DNA of 64,000 bases from Synchiropus splendidus (Eukaryota; Chordata; Actinopteri; Syngnathiformes; Callionymidae), in assembly GCF_027744825.2 (NCBI RefSeq), contig NC_071340.1, positions 13,156,001 to 13,220,000 on the forward strand. The letters are read 5' to 3'. Shown here one piece after another: positions 1-33,300 of the stretch; the first letter of the stretch is position 1, and every line of letters begins with the position of its first letter. Below the pieces are notes generated by a model that saw nothing but the letters and a program-made list of their open reading frames with translations, ran no database searches and was not told the origin of the DNA. The position numbers were made by a program, and so were the translations under genes.

Positions 1-1330
1 ACTTGTTTTTGTGATTTACAAAGGTACTGTCTTACGTTGTGCATACAAATTGATTTCAGTGCCATGTTGGGTACATGAGCTTGTAGTAAAATCAGAGGCC
101 AAAGAACCAGCCTGTTGTTTTTTTTTGTAAACTTATTTGCAGTTTGCTGTGTACCGGTACTGCATTTCCTGTCTGTTATCTTTACCTCTACTTGTGCAAC
201 ATACCAGTGAAAACCAGCTCTTTCTGTTCTGTTTGCGGCTGCCTTCAATTCTGATCCTGAATCTACTATTTGTTCGGCTCAAAGTATACATATTGCTTGG
301 TACTTGGCTTGCAAGAGTTAACCAAAATTGGATGTCGGGGTGTGAATGTTGGGTTTCACCTTCCCAGTCATCCAAAAGTTTAGGCTATTTCCGTTGTATT
401 TATTGGGTTGTTTAAAACGATTCTCAGCTAAATCCTGTGACTGTGAGGTGGCTGTATAACTGGACACCAACTGTTGCAATGTCTGTCAGTGAGATATTTC
501 TGACTCGCTTGAGCACGGGTGAATCACACTAGGACAATATGGTAGCTGACGGTGCGGAGCAGCTTGAGTCCCCTGGAACATACTTTCCCTCATTTTCTCA
601 GAGAATGACTCCTGTATATTTACTAATAGCAGCATGTTTTCTATATGAAGGTGTAGAGTTAGCACTATTATTTTATATATACATAATTGCCAATTGATTT
701 TTTTATGTCTAATTTAGTGTCAAAATAATGTGATACCTTTAAGAGTTGGTGGTTGAATGTGACACTGGAAAGCAGTCAAATGGATTTAAATCACGGGGAG
801 GCAGTTTATCGTTGGACGTAACACTGGCAATGTTGAATTCTCTCGACGTTGAGAACAATTTGGTTCATATTCTTGATTCTGATTAATGTAATGTGCTGTT
901 ATTGTCACTGTATTTATTGTAGTGTCTTTATTTATGTGCCAATGATTCTTTTTTATATTCAATCGTCAGGAGATTTGAATTCCATTCCAAAACAGCCAAT
1001 GAAAACAGTTTGATCTAGTGATGTGAGATGTGCTCGAGTGGTCTGCAGGCTGTATTTACATGTGTTTTGACTTCAGAAATGTTTTTTTAAAGTGTGTGTG
1101 GGTCCATGTGAAAATGACAACAAAATGAGCCTGGAAGTTGTTCGTTCATCAGTTCATCACAATTGTGTATTTAAAATCAGGAGCAGTCAGTTTAAATGTG
1201 GATTAATAAACTTTTTAAAATTTAACTGCATTGTTTTGTGTAGTTTTCTGCTTAATTCAAGTATAAAAAAACAAGAGCCGCACCACAGACTAATTGTGTT
1301 ATATTCTTGAATATTAGCAAAAATATTTTA
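1..1330. other. AT-rich non-coding stretch, possible 3' UTR of a gene to the left
   Basis: No splice-bounded coding exon or recognisable protein is visible on either strand; the short open frames here have no family resemblance. The stretch is T-rich on the plus strand. A canonical AATAAA at 1205-1210 is followed after about 20 nt by a GT-rich run, which would fit the end of a plus-strand 3' UTR whose gene starts outside the window. That is an inference; nothing coding supports it. Confidence 0.35.
1205..1210 (+). terminator. Candidate poly(A) signal AATAAA
   Basis: AATAAA followed by a TTGTTTTGTGTAG-type GU-rich downstream element about 20 nt later. This is the usual arrangement of a vertebrate cleavage site, but the transcript it would serve is not in the window. 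Confidence 0.35.
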
Positions 1331-2226
1331 TAGAAGTTATTTTGGCATCACCACCATTAGTGAGCAATGCCTATTATTCTTTAAAAACAGATGTAACGAA
1401 CATTATAATACAATTAAATAGAACATTCTTCCACATGTTGGAGACAAAAACATTAACAATACATTTTGACAGGACTGACAAGACAGAACAAAGTGATGTG
1501 TGGGGGGAATTCTGAGCTAGAACAATCTTTGAAACTACCTTAACTAGAACTTGCAGGACAAAGAAACAGAGAAACGAAGCTAGAGATATTTTCTGCATTG
1601 TAAATCAAAGTGTGTGGCCACTGGAGATAATAGGAGCCAAATTGAATAAACATTTGTTGTAGTGTTTGGCTGCTCTCCTCAAACAAAGTACCGTTCACCC
1701 ATGAGGTTCCTTGCTCATATGAGAGCACCTTGTCAATCCATATTGAGAACAAACTGATTCAGAGGAATTATGATTGCAGGCCAAGAGAGCAGTGCCAAAC
1801 CAGCAAGGGTTGGGATGTAGTTCTGAGGCCTAACAACAGACCCTTCTCGCCACGAGAAATGATTTCCATATAAAACAGGACCAGAAGAACAAGAGCAAAC
1901 ACAAAGAACAGATCCAACTTTTAAGTTACTTCATGAAACTAGCCAGCAAGAATTGTTAAAAAAAAAAAAAAGCTCTAAAAACCATCATTCAGAAATGATC
2001 TACCAAAGTCAAACTTCTATCAGATTCATGTTGCCAATAAACTCTTACAAAAGAACAAGGGGCCCTGCAGAGGAAAGGTCAACGTCTTTGGATGATCAGG
2101 TCTGGTCCAAGAAGGCAGCATTTAAAAAAAGTCTCTTTTTGATATGATGCATGTCAGTCCACTTTACCATCATCAGAACCTTAAACTTGACAACTTGTGT
2201 GAATGTGGCAGAAGCATTGTGGATTT
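1331..2226 (-). other. wdr31: Presumed 3' UTR / downstream flank of wdr31
   Basis: This lies directly after the wdr31 stop codon on the minus strand and contains no other recognisable gene. I found no canonical minus-strand AATAAA within it, so the real 3' end of wdr31 is not fixed. A poly(A) run at about 1957-1970 on the plus strand is a simple homopolymer. Confidence 0.3.
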
Positions 2227-5193
<2,967 letters not shown>

Positions 5194-5559
5194 GTTAGCA
5201 AGCAGGGCACACTGATGCAGAGAGCAACAAAGATGTGCAATCAATGAAGACATCACCGATTTTCCTGTTATGTCGCATTTGGCAACACAGGTTAGTTGCA
5301 TTGAAAGAGTATCATCATCATTCAACTGCAATGCACAAACCACTGTTTGGTGCACTGCTGCGGACTGATCCTTGCACTTACATAAAAGTGAATAAAACAA
5401 GAGTTTAAATCGCAAAAAATTCACAATGTGCATTTCAATTGTATTAAACCTGTATATCTTGCATAAAGGCTTGTGTAAAACCCCCGCTACTTTCTCATCC
5501 ACAACCCCGTTACTCTGCTCTACTTGTCCAACAAGTGGCAGGAAGTGCACGACTGAAAT

Positions 5560-6060
5560 CCAATTAGGGCCGCATCGTTAGTGCGGCGAGGTATTAGTCG
5601 CCCGAAAACACCTGCTGTCAGATCTTACACAACGACACAAATGACATTTTAACATGAAACAAAACGTGAAACACGCGATGAGACATAGACGTTCTCCGAC
5701 AGGCTGAAGCCTTTCCTTCCCACTCACGTGTCTCAGGCTGTTGTGACGCTGAAGAGCCGAGCGTTTAGCTCGCTAGCATGCTAACTAATCTTTTGCCGTC
5801 ATGCCAGGACGGACGCGAGGCAGGAAAAAGTACGATACCACAGTGGATACATGGCCATGCTGCTGCCCAAAAGGAACCAGAGGCCCGCTCCACCGAATGC
5901 CATCGCAGCACGTTGCTACTAAAGCGAGAAAAGTCTTCAAAAGTAACTTGCAGCAGAGATCCCCGCCTCTTAGCGACCGCACAGGGGGACGCTGTCCGTA
6001 TCCAGGCGGGTCACGTGACCCGCCAGCGGAAACACATTTTTTTCTTTCAAAATAAAGAGG
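5560..6060 (-). promoter_or_regulatory. wdr31: CpG-bearing presumptive promoter region of wdr31
   Basis: Compared with its AT-rich surroundings this stretch is rich in CG dinucleotides (for example GCGGCGAG, GACGCGAGG, GACCGCACAGGGGGACG) and carries two CACGTG E-boxes, near 5727 and at 6012-6017. It is 370-870 bp upstream of the wdr31 start codon on the same strand, where a non-coding first exon and promoter are expected. The open frames crossing it in both directions resemble no protein I know. Confidence 0.45.
6005..6024. promoter_or_regulatory. Perfect 20-bp palindrome with a CLEAR-type E-box
   Basis: The 20 bases are their own reverse complement. The centre is GTCACGTGAC (6010-6019), the consensus bound by TFEB/TFE3/MITF and close to the USF/MYC E-box, flanked symmetrically by GC-rich GGCGG/CCGCC. 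Its place in the CpG-bearing upstream region makes a promoter role plausible. Confidence 0.45.
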
Positions 6061-8279
6061 AAGAGTCGTTTCACTCCCAAGTAATAGCTCGCGAACAACA
6101 ACTGCTGCCACGGAATGAAAAGACGCAAATTGAATATTTGAATATTGCATTCTGCCCCATTTTCACAATGTTTTGTAAGATTATTATTTTACAAGAAGTT
6201 CGAAATTTCACTCAAGTATGACAGAATATGAAGAGTACAGGTACTTGATAACTTATAGAATGTTTCATTTCATGATGTGGCTTTTCTGATGTTGCATATC
6301 TGGCTTTCACTTCAGTATACAGTTTTATCCGTACAACAGTTTGACAACTTCACATGGTTCCTTACCTTGTTAACGTTGGCAGATACCCAATGTCAGAAGT
6401 CAATTGTCAAAGAATGTATTGAACATGTGGGAAATTGTGTTTGCATCATTTTATTTCCATAACTTTCATGTTTAGAGTTGATAAAGTAAATAGGTCATTT
6501 AGAGTAGAATTGGACATATGTTTGCATGTGTTTATGGTGTATACATAACTGAAGAATAAGAAGAAATAAATGATCATCATCCTTGAGTTTGAGTCCTTGG
6601 AGGACAAGAGGCAGATTATAGTTAAAACAAGATCATCTTAAGCAACACATGACCTGCTCTCACGTCCCTGACCTGTAGCCAGCTGCGACTCTGGAGGCCT
6701 TGATGGCTGCCCTTCATTACGAGATAACACTGCTCCCTAAGCTACGAATCTGGGACAAATCAGACAGATCTCATTTAGACAGAAAATTAATTCTCCACGA
6801 TCCTACCAACAGTTTTTTTTAAAGCATTGTTCTCATAGGCTCTACTCCCTCTCTGACACGGTAAGACACAGCACACAGGGATCAGCATTAAGTACATTAG
6901 ATGCAATTACTCTGGAAGCAACAGGCGCGCCCTCATTCAAATGATCCAATTGGGCCATTCAGTTAACACTGCTCTCTGTGAGGTGCCCTGAATTTCAACG
7001 ATGGAATATTGTTCCTTGTAAACACTGTCACTGAGAAGAATCCTATCTTAAACTGTGGCTGAGTGATGGAACGCAGAATCCGTTTCATGAGAATATAATG
7101 CAGTATTCTGATGAAGGGATGTAACACAAGTATGCACCGGTACATTGTATACACCTACAATTGAACTGTATGCAATATTTTATATTTGAAAATCACTTTG
7201 GGATTCCTGTTTTTACCTACGAATCTTGACTCTCCATGTACACGGCGTTCCACTTTAAAATTCTGCACCAGACAAAGCACTCAGAACACAAGTGGAATGC
7301 AACACAGGCAGCTGTTTGAGGGAGTCCACTTGTCATGGGGGAGCACCACTCTCAATACAATGCTCTCGATACTTCAGTTTGGAGGTTAAAACTTAGAGTT
7401 GGGTATCACATTGCACCAATTTATTTCCATTCCAGCTCTGTTGTGATGGTGAGTCGTGTTTTTAACCAAGTTCTCATGATAGTAATATGAAATAATTAAC
7501 AATATATTTAAAAATAAATCATCTCAGTCTTCTGCCCGCTCAAACAGCACTCACAGTTCATATGTAATTCTACATCAACAGAAGGTCAGACCACAAGTGG
7601 ACCCTGAATGCACTGTATTGGGGATATGTCATTGTGGCGATTCAGCTAGATTGGGCAGTTACAAAACAACAATGCGGTCTACACAATGAGGGGGAAAGCT
7701 TCATGACACATCTGCTGAACTGACCAAGCAACCCCAACTGTGCAGGGAGCAGCTGTTGTTTCTCTAGAAAAACAAATGCCTCTCCTAAACACATGACTTC
7801 ATGTATCTCTGTGTCACGCTGATGTGTGAGGCAAAGATGGAGTGAGAGATAATGTGTTAGTGTATTATGCGAGCTGAGCCAGAAGACAAAGCTCTTGGTG
7901 AATCTCGTGTCAATGTTCCTGATCCTCCACTCTGGTTTCATTAGGAACTGAAAGAATGCAATGAGTTTCCTACAGGCTCTTCTCCTCCTGACCACCTCCC
8001 CAGAAGGAGGCCTGAGGCGACGGCTGAAGAGATGATATCTTTTGGGTGTCCTGGGAACACCTGAGTTGTTACCCCCACTCGCCCCGCCTTGGATCAGCAA
8101 TCCAGATCAAACACCACAGTGAATATGAATGAGAACTCTAGGAACAAAGTTAGTCACACGTTGACATCATAAGGGCTGGAAAGTCGAAGTACCTTTTCTG
8201 AGTCATATAGCGATTGCTCAAAAATAAACACGTGTTCATGCATTAGTGACAAGACTCTATGACATCATCGTTCCATTCA
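6061..8279. other. Intergenic stretch between wdr31 and gnaq
   Basis: AT-rich sequence with no coding exon recognised on either strand. The 152-codon minus-strand open frame at 7642-8100 has no family resemblance and no splice or start context. It overlaps a segment near 7975-8100 that looks like decayed retroelement 3'-end sequence. Confidence 0.4.
7975..8100 (+). mobile_element. Possible degraded LINE 3'-end fragment
   Basis: The plus strand contains CTGGGAACACCTGAG, then TTACCCCCACTCGCCCCGCCTTGGATCAGC. This resembles, in order, the CTGGGAACGCCTCGGG ... TGCTGCCCCCGCGACC ... GGATAAGCGG track at the 3' end of common fish LINEs, with an internal deletion and many substitutions. Recognition is from memory. 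Confidence 0.35.
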
Positions 8280-22388
<14,109 letters not shown>

Positions 22389-22575
22389 GCCTTGCCTGAG
22401 AGTGACTGTCAAGAGCTTGTTCATATACTAGAGAAAAAAAAATCTGAAAAAATTGAATGGTTACATAATCTTAATTTATTTGCCATTTGTCAATCTCTTG
22501 GTCCCCAAGGGGTGAGCGAAGTAAATGTTATCTTGCTATTTAAGGAGATAAGATATTGGGGTTGGCGGTTTGGAA

Positions 22576-22596
22576 GGGTGGGGGTGGGGTGGGGGG
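22576..22596 (+). promoter_or_regulatory. gnaq: Strong G-quadruplex motif in the gnaq 3' UTR
   Basis: Four G-runs of 3, 5, 4 and 6 are separated by single T residues, on the mRNA sense strand about 190 nt after the stop codon. Single-nucleotide loops favour a very stable parallel G-quadruplex. Confidence 0.7.
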
Positions 22597-23856
22597 CTCT
22601 TCTGGATATGTACAGCAGCCATCCTCATTTTAAGGCTTTGCCAGTTGTGAATTTCTGTTTTTCTTTGGGCCGAAAGAAAGACTCAGCTTTGTGCTCTGGA
22701 GGTTCCAAGACCTTGTTTGGACTGACACACCGGAGTGACCACAAGCTCTTGACCACCTGCCTTTCTACAGACCTTCTACAAAGAAGGTTTATATTCCTCC
22801 ATCCCCTCCACCCCCCATTCATGTGGTGGTGCTTTCAAGCACCAGACCTCCCTGTCCAAGCGGAAATGGCATCACAGATCTTGGATTGAATGAGGCCTTC
22901 ATTCTCTCCCAGACAGATCAGCAGGTGTATGTTTACTTGATTTTCCTGGTTATTTGAATCAGCGTCACACACACTGACTGACTTAGAACATCACATGATG
23001 AAGACAGCTGAATTCGAAAGCAGCCATCACCGTGACCAGACGGTCGATCCTTGGACGCTTCCACTCCGACTGAAGGTATTAATTTATCAATCGATGTTTG
23101 ACTGTGCCACATTAACAGTTAGGTAATCTGTATATTTTGCCAATGCCAAACAAGCTAAACGTGCTGTTCGATGCTTGAATGAAACGGAACATGGTGTGAA
23201 TAGTGAAGCCAGAGCTGACAGTAGTATTCAACCAAGTGTATTCACCTCCCTATGCACAAACTCCAAGACAGTTAGCCGCCGCCGCCGCCTCCACCACCAG
23301 GGTCGAGGCGACCGCTCACAATTTTCGGCGCCACCAGTGCAATCCGTCCACGCGCTCACCGTGTCACTAGAATCGTCCGATCACGGCCTGGCTGTCTTGA
23401 CTGTTGTAGTTCAATAGTGGAATCAAATTTGGCTCTATCTCATGCCAAAGGTGAAAAAAAGTGTTGTTGAGTTGTACCAAAGTTAAGCCCTTCTCGTCTC
23501 TGATTGGCGCCACTGATTTACAAGTCATTTTTAGTATTTCTTTGTATGTTCCTGAGAATTTAAGCCTGTACTTTACATTTATTGAGGCATAGTGCAATTA
23601 CGAATGCTATAATCATTGTACATACATCTCGCTCTCTCTCTCTCTCACTGTCTATGTATGGCAGCATCTTTGTTAACTTTGTAATCATAACTTTTTTGGC
23701 AGATTGAATGTGCAGAATCGAAATATGTATCTATGTAATTGTATTGTATGTCTAATGGCTAATTCATTTTCAAAGAAAAAAAAAACGTTATTTACACATT
23801 TGTTTCGTTGCTTTTATTCATAGGTTCTTTGCACGTCTTCCATTAATGATCTTTAG

Positions 23857-23862
23857 AATAAA
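23857..23862 (+). terminator. gnaq: gnaq poly(A) signal AATAAA
   Basis: A canonical hexamer about 1.47 kb after the gnaq stop codon and about 730 bp before the gna14 start; the likely end of the gnaq transcript. Confidence 0.5.
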
Positions 23863-24594
23863 ACAGTGGTTATCTACACGGTTAGTTGTATAATGAGCTT
23901 CAACGCCATCTACTGGTCATTAATATTTTAGCACCAAACGTGTGTCAGTCACGTGGCTCACTTCTGCCTGTATCAAAAAGAAGAGGGATCCAACTAGACC
24001 TCTAGTCTTTTACAACTAACAGCTAATAAATGAAGAAGCCTTTAGCTCGACTGTAGTTTTCTAGCTTTTGCTGTGAGTTACGTAGTCGATTTAACTTCCA
24101 TGCCTTCATGGTGTAACGGGGGGACTAAAATAAAGATGGCTGCAAACGCAAGTGGTGGCGCACACGCTGGACCCTCGCTTAAACCGATATTATTTACAGT
24201 CCAGTTCACCACTGTGTTTTGGACTGCAGAAGGAAAGCAGATTCCCCATGCAAGCACTCGAATAGTCAAGCTCCTGGTGAAGCTTTAGCACATAACACTC
24301 GTCTACCTTGCTATTTATCGACATTTTCACCTGAATCACCTGAATCAGATGCAACTAATGGATGAGAACGTTTAGTGTATAGCTACTCTTAATTTCCATT
24401 TTGCAGCAGGTTTCCTGAACGTTCTAGCTAGAATTTGCAACTTGGCTCCACCCCTGTGACCTTATGGTGCCCATCAGTTCCACAACTTCTCATCCCAAAG
24501 TATTATGTTTCTCCTCCACTTAGTCCTTCAGAAGCCAGGACACAGAGCTATTCCACGGGTTTGATCAGTCTAAAAGAGTGAATCACGGTGGATG
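23863..24594 (+). promoter_or_regulatory. gna14: Short gnaq-gna14 intergenic region with gna14 promoter
   Basis: About 730 bp separate the gnaq poly(A) signal from the gna14 start, so the gna14 promoter and 5' UTR should lie here unless transcription reads through. It contains a CTCF-like CGCCATCTACTGGTCA at 23904-23919 and a YY1-like AAAGATGGCTGC near 24130-24143. No CpG island comparable to gnaq's is seen. Confidence 0.4.
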
Positions 24595-28439
<3,845 letters not shown>

Positions 28440-29190
28440 CAAGAGGGTGGAGGGATACAATCTGAGCACGAAATGGATTAAATACTGTTGCTTTAACTGA
28501 TGTTTACCAGATTTATTTTATCTATTTATTTGTAGCCTTTTAAGATTTAGTAAGCTAAGCTGCTCAAGAGCTATGGTTTGGTTGTTTCTCAGAACCTTTG
28601 GGATGTCCCCAAAATCTCAAATACGAACTCCATATACACCTTTAAACATCTCTAAAATGTAAAATGAAATGTTTCCGCCAACACTTATAATCAGTCAGAA
28701 GCAATTTAATATAATGAAAAGAAATGTAGGAACCATAAATGTGTTTAGAATGTATTAGAGAGGATTGACATAAACATTCATTCATTCAAACACGGCTGCA
28801 GGGGCAGACTGAGTTGTAATGTTGACATGAATCTGCGTGTTTTGAGTCAGCTGCAGCACGGCAGCACTGGGAATGCTGCTTTTACAGCATTTTTTGTTTT
28901 GTACATTTCCAACATCAAGTTGTTCTCCTGGACATGGATTGTTAATATCCACAAGTTGAGTACTCTGAGTTGTCAACTTTATATCAAGAGTGTCAAGCTC
29001 AATTTACTACAAAAGGAACTCATTCCACTAGTGGACTAAACTCCACCTTCCATTGGCTTTTGGAACCTGAAGCATTTAACATTAATTCCATCATATCTCT
29101 CCTCTGGCCCTCCACCACCTATACTTCCACTCTTTAAGCTGAAATCGAAGCATGGCTTATGTTGATGTTCAATAAAAAAAGTTGAAAGCC
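28440..29190 (+). other. gna14: gna14 3' UTR
   Basis: Non-coding sequence following the gna14 stop and ending at an AATAAA (29171-29176) that continues into an A-rich run. No other gene is seen. Confidence 0.5.
29171..29176 (+). terminator. gna14: gna14 poly(A) signal AATAAA
   Basis: Canonical hexamer about 730 nt after the stop codon. The facing vps13a poly(A) candidates are only about 150-300 bp further on. Confidence 0.5.
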
Positions 29191-29327
29191 CAATCACTTT
29201 TTTTTTTCTCTGAGCCAAACTTTAAGCACCACACACCAATGTCTCAGACAGTAGTGTCTGTCGCCAAGGCAGAAAAGATGAGAGTCAGCGCCTCTAATAT
29301 ATTAAAGAATTAACTAAAAGCCAAGGT

Positions 29328-30301
29328 TTTATTAGGGGAGCAACAAAATGGGGGACGTCGGAACGACACAATTTGGCGTCAAGACATCATAATACGGAAC
29401 CAAGCGAGGTGTATCGGTATGCCGCTTGAGAGCGGAAACAACACACGAAGGCAGTAACCTTCACATGAGAAACATTTTATTTTAAACTAGACAGCTTAAA
29501 AATAACATTTTAAGCCACTGCGCTCAGCATCTCACTTCCCCAAAAGAGAATATTGCAAACATTATTAGTTAGCTTTTCCATCAAACTAAGAACTTATATA
29601 TTATACGAGCGTAAACAGCGACTGCAAATATTCAGCATTTCCTTTCTTTATCATCCGCGTTGCATGATATTCTTCTCAATATAGTTGCATATATGTAGTA
29701 TAAAAACATAAAAATTACATCTGCATTGCCGAACATTAACAGAGAACCTCTCAGGGTGTATGTGGATAGTGATATACACAGGGAAGATTAATTTACAGTC
29801 GATTAATTGGCCACAGTATAAAAATAGCATGCGTCTCTAGGTGACGAACTGAACAGTCTTCTGGCACAAACATTTAAAAAGGTACAGTGAGAAGCAACAG
29901 AGTAAAAAAAGTGTCGTGGCACAGTAACAACAGTCAGATGATATTTCAGTTTCCCGCTATTATTGATTAAACGTCTCTGTATTATTCTGCAACCAAAGTG
30001 AAATGACGGACGAAACACGTGACTGTTAGCTCTTTCTGTTTGGCATCAGTGTCTGTGACTTAAAAAAACCCATTAAAATCAAGCGAGCGGGTTTGTGAGT
30101 GCAACTGAAGAGAGTCAAGTTCCTCTTGTAAACTTGTTAGCATGCAGACGTACAGAGCTCAGGCGTGAAGACACAAAGACCTTGCATACACACACACAAA
30201 CACACACATACAGGTGCTCAAACAAAGGCACTGATGCACACAATCGTCTTGTGTTGTTTTTGTTACTTTTGTGGCGCGTCGCTCCTCCTCCTCCTCGTGG
30301 C
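29328..30301 (-). other. vps13a: vps13a 3' UTR
   Basis: Minus-strand non-coding sequence after the vps13a stop. Two minus-strand AATAAA hexamers (29476-29481 and 29328-29333) are possible ends. A short (GT)n run near 30187-30209 lies in it. Convergent with gna14 with very little space between. Confidence 0.45.
29476..29481 (-). terminator. vps13a: Candidate vps13a poly(A) signal
   Basis: AATAAA on the minus strand about 820 nt beyond the vps13a stop codon. A second hexamer at 29328-29333 is the alternative. Confidence 0.4.
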
Positions 30302-33300
30302 TCAGTATTTCGGAAGACTGTCTCTGGCATCCTCCAGTTTGGAAAGAACCCACTGGAAGGGAAATGCAAGACTGTGCTTGTCACCGACCAACTAACATTT
30401 CAGACGCACAATCACGTTGAGCAACTGCTGGGAGGTCTCACCTTGGCGATCTCCGGAGTTTTAAAGTTGATGATCTTGCCAAACTCTTTGGCATGGAAGA
30501 CAGATTTGACTCTTTCCTGTAGAGCAGATGACACACACGTAGGCCACTACATTTTGGACTTCCTATCAGGAGCTCATACACTATGACCAGTAGGACTGGT
30601 TCTTCCCACTCGCCCCCGGGCACCAGCAAAAATGGCTGCTATTACCCACAGCTTAAGACAAACAGACAAATGCAGTGTTTGTGCGATCTAAAGAAGGAGG
30701 AGAGGGAGGAAGTGAGTAGAATGAGAAGGATTAAAAGGAGTATAAGAAGAAGAAAGAAGGAGGAGGAGGAGGTGCTAGAGAATGAGAAAAATAAGGAGAA
30801 GAATGAGGAGAAATACAAGAATGAGAAGAAGAAAAATAAGCATGAAAGAAGAGAAAAGAATACTGTAGAAAGATGAAGAATGACAAGATGTTGAATGAGA
30901 AGGAGGAGAGAAGAAGAACCCTCACAATGTCTGTTCAGTTGCCTTTATCCATTGATATTATTTATCACACATCTACCTTGATTTTAGTTGGTTGGTTGAG
31001 TCTGCTGTACCTTTGCTTCAATGCGCAGTCGGCGGTCCTCCACGATGGTCGGATCCTTGGTGAACTCTTCAAACAGATACTGCCACTCGCAGGTCAGCTG
31101 ACCAAATGTCCCTTTTGTTACAAAGAATATTCCTCTGCAGACACAGGATTATTTTATCAAGGCATTGAAGATTGGATCAGTATTCCCTTCAGAAAACAAG
31201 GACGGAAACACTGACCTCTTGGTGATCATGAGGAAGTCCGACTCGTTGACTTTAGCATGAGCGAAATAGCGGTACTTAGCAAAACGTCCGTTCTCAATTT
31301 TCTGCAAGAAGAAAGATGAAAAACATGCGACATCTCAATTCCAACTGACACCGGTGATGTCAAATTGAAGCTGAAAACAACAGCTGTGCTCCTGTCACTC
31401 TGTGACTCACCCAGACTGTCTACAAACTCAACTTTGTTCTCACTTGAACACAGATGCAACAGGTGGTTTAATGAGGAGGGAAGGAGGATGAAGAAACAAA
31501 GACTTAAACCAAGATGACCATGTGACCATTTATTGAAATGAGACAGGTGAAATGCGGCAGTGATGAGACAAAACATGATGGAGAAAGAATATTACAGAAC
31601 AAAAAAATAAGAGAAAGAAAGATAATAAAAAAGCAATAGCTCATTCTTCAGCAACTCTGTTTCTGTTACTACTCTACACTGGTCACTACTAGCTGCTCTC
31701 CTCATCCTCTGAGTCCCTTCTAGTCCTCTGACTGAAGGCCAAACACCTCTGTGGACATGACAAGAGAGAGAGTCCAGATCAGCTGGAGACACATCTGCTC
31801 GCTACCAGTTAACTACTGTGACAGACACACACAGATTCAGCATGATGTTTATTCTGCCTGTTTACTGATGAGCGCCTTGCTGACTCACTCAATCCCATGA
31901 GCAACTAACCAGCCACAAAGTATACTCCACTTGAAACTGTACTTCAGCCATCATAACACTTCAGACAGACAGATGATATCTATCGATCAGACAAAAAAGG
32001 TCTTTCATACCTGAAGCATCTGACTGCCGACGCCCTCCCTCTCCTTATATGGGCGTATGACGCCGTCCTCATGGATGAAGCGAGGCGGGCGCAGAGATCT
32101 AATATCCTGCGAAGTTTCCGCTGCCCTAAAACAGACATTGTAATTTAAACCACCAAAGTAAATCTGTAGCGAATGGGCGTGGTGTCTAGTCTAATGGATG
32201 ACATCCTGACTCTGTCTGTGACGTGACGTGACGTGTTTGCTGAACACAAGAACATTGTCGCCGACCTGATGGAAGACTGAGCCTTTCTACTACTACTAAC
32301 TGAGGAGAGAACGAACCAAAAAGGCTGCAGTTCTGACGGCAGGCGGTCATTACATTAGGGCATCACTCTGGATTAAGTGTTACTGGTCTTCCAACAGGTG
32401 TCCAAGACAAGAACTACCGTAATTTCTAGACTATAGAGCTCACTGGAATATTAGCCGCATCCACTAAATTTAAGAAGGAAAATAGCTCTTGTTTATACAT
32501 AAGCTGCAGCTGTCTATAAGACACAGGTGCAGTGGTGCTGTAGAAAGGTCAGTAGTTCACCCGTCTTAAAAACGCTTTTCAAAACCAGTTTTGAAAACGG
32601 GCTTCGGCATCGAGACTGACTCATGAAACAAACTGGGCAATGTTCTGAACTTGAATCATGAACTCCTCACATCTTTTATGCACATTCAAGTGCATGTTTT
32701 TGCCTGTGTGCCTGAAGCTCCTACACCACAGCCAGTCTTAACAGCTGCTTATTGATTCCAGACCTACAGGAGATTGGCTCCGCGATTACACGGGTGAAAA
32801 CAGCACATTTTGAGCGCTTTAAAGATAAATAAAAAGCCTCTGATTTCATTACTTTCATCACCTCCGATTTCATCTGATTTCAGTCAGTAAAAATCCACAC
32901 CCAGGGTTCAGACCGCGAGAAAAAAGTAGAAACTTATTGTCCAGAAATTACGGTATATGATAAACTTTACTATTTGTTTCTGCTAGATAATGTTATGATA
33001 GGAAAGGACTATCTACCAGAATAAAGGTAGCGCTTCTACAGGATGATAAATGTTTTGTAATACAATAAACCTCCTAACTTGCACACTATCAAAACAGAAC
33101 CAACCTTTTGATCCCTAGGAAGGTGCTGCTGGCCATGTCTATGATTCCTCCGGTGGGTCTGGCGACAGCACCAACCAGGCCTTGACCAACCCCTTTGAAA
33201 AATCCTGCTGCTCCCTCCTTTTGTGCTCCTGCAACACAGTAGTCAAATGTTACACTTAACCATGAAGTACAAAACTGCAGAAACACTAAACTCTCTCCTT

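Larger units (their letters stand above)
22389..23880 (+). other. gnaq: gnaq 3' UTR
   Basis: The stretch from the stop codon to the AATAAA at 23857-23862 has no other gene. It includes a strong G-quadruplex motif at 22576-22596, a (GCC)n stretch near 23276-23291 and a (CT)n run near 23629-23646. The length, about 1.5 kb, is reasonable for a G-alpha gene. Confidence 0.6.

Noticed and set aside
5778..6221. Plus-strand frames (147 and 84 codons) in the CpG-rich region upstream of wdr31
   Set aside because: No recognisable domain. Overlapping frames occur on both strands because of GC-rich composition; more likely promoter or untranslated sequence.
7642..8100. 152-codon minus-strand frame between wdr31 and gnaq
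   Set aside because: No domain, no splice context, and it overlaps possible retroelement debris.
30583..30876. 97-codon lysine/glutamate/arginine-rich plus-strand reading frame
   Set aside because: It is produced by the polypurine tract in a vps13a intron. It has no start or splice context and no family resemblance.
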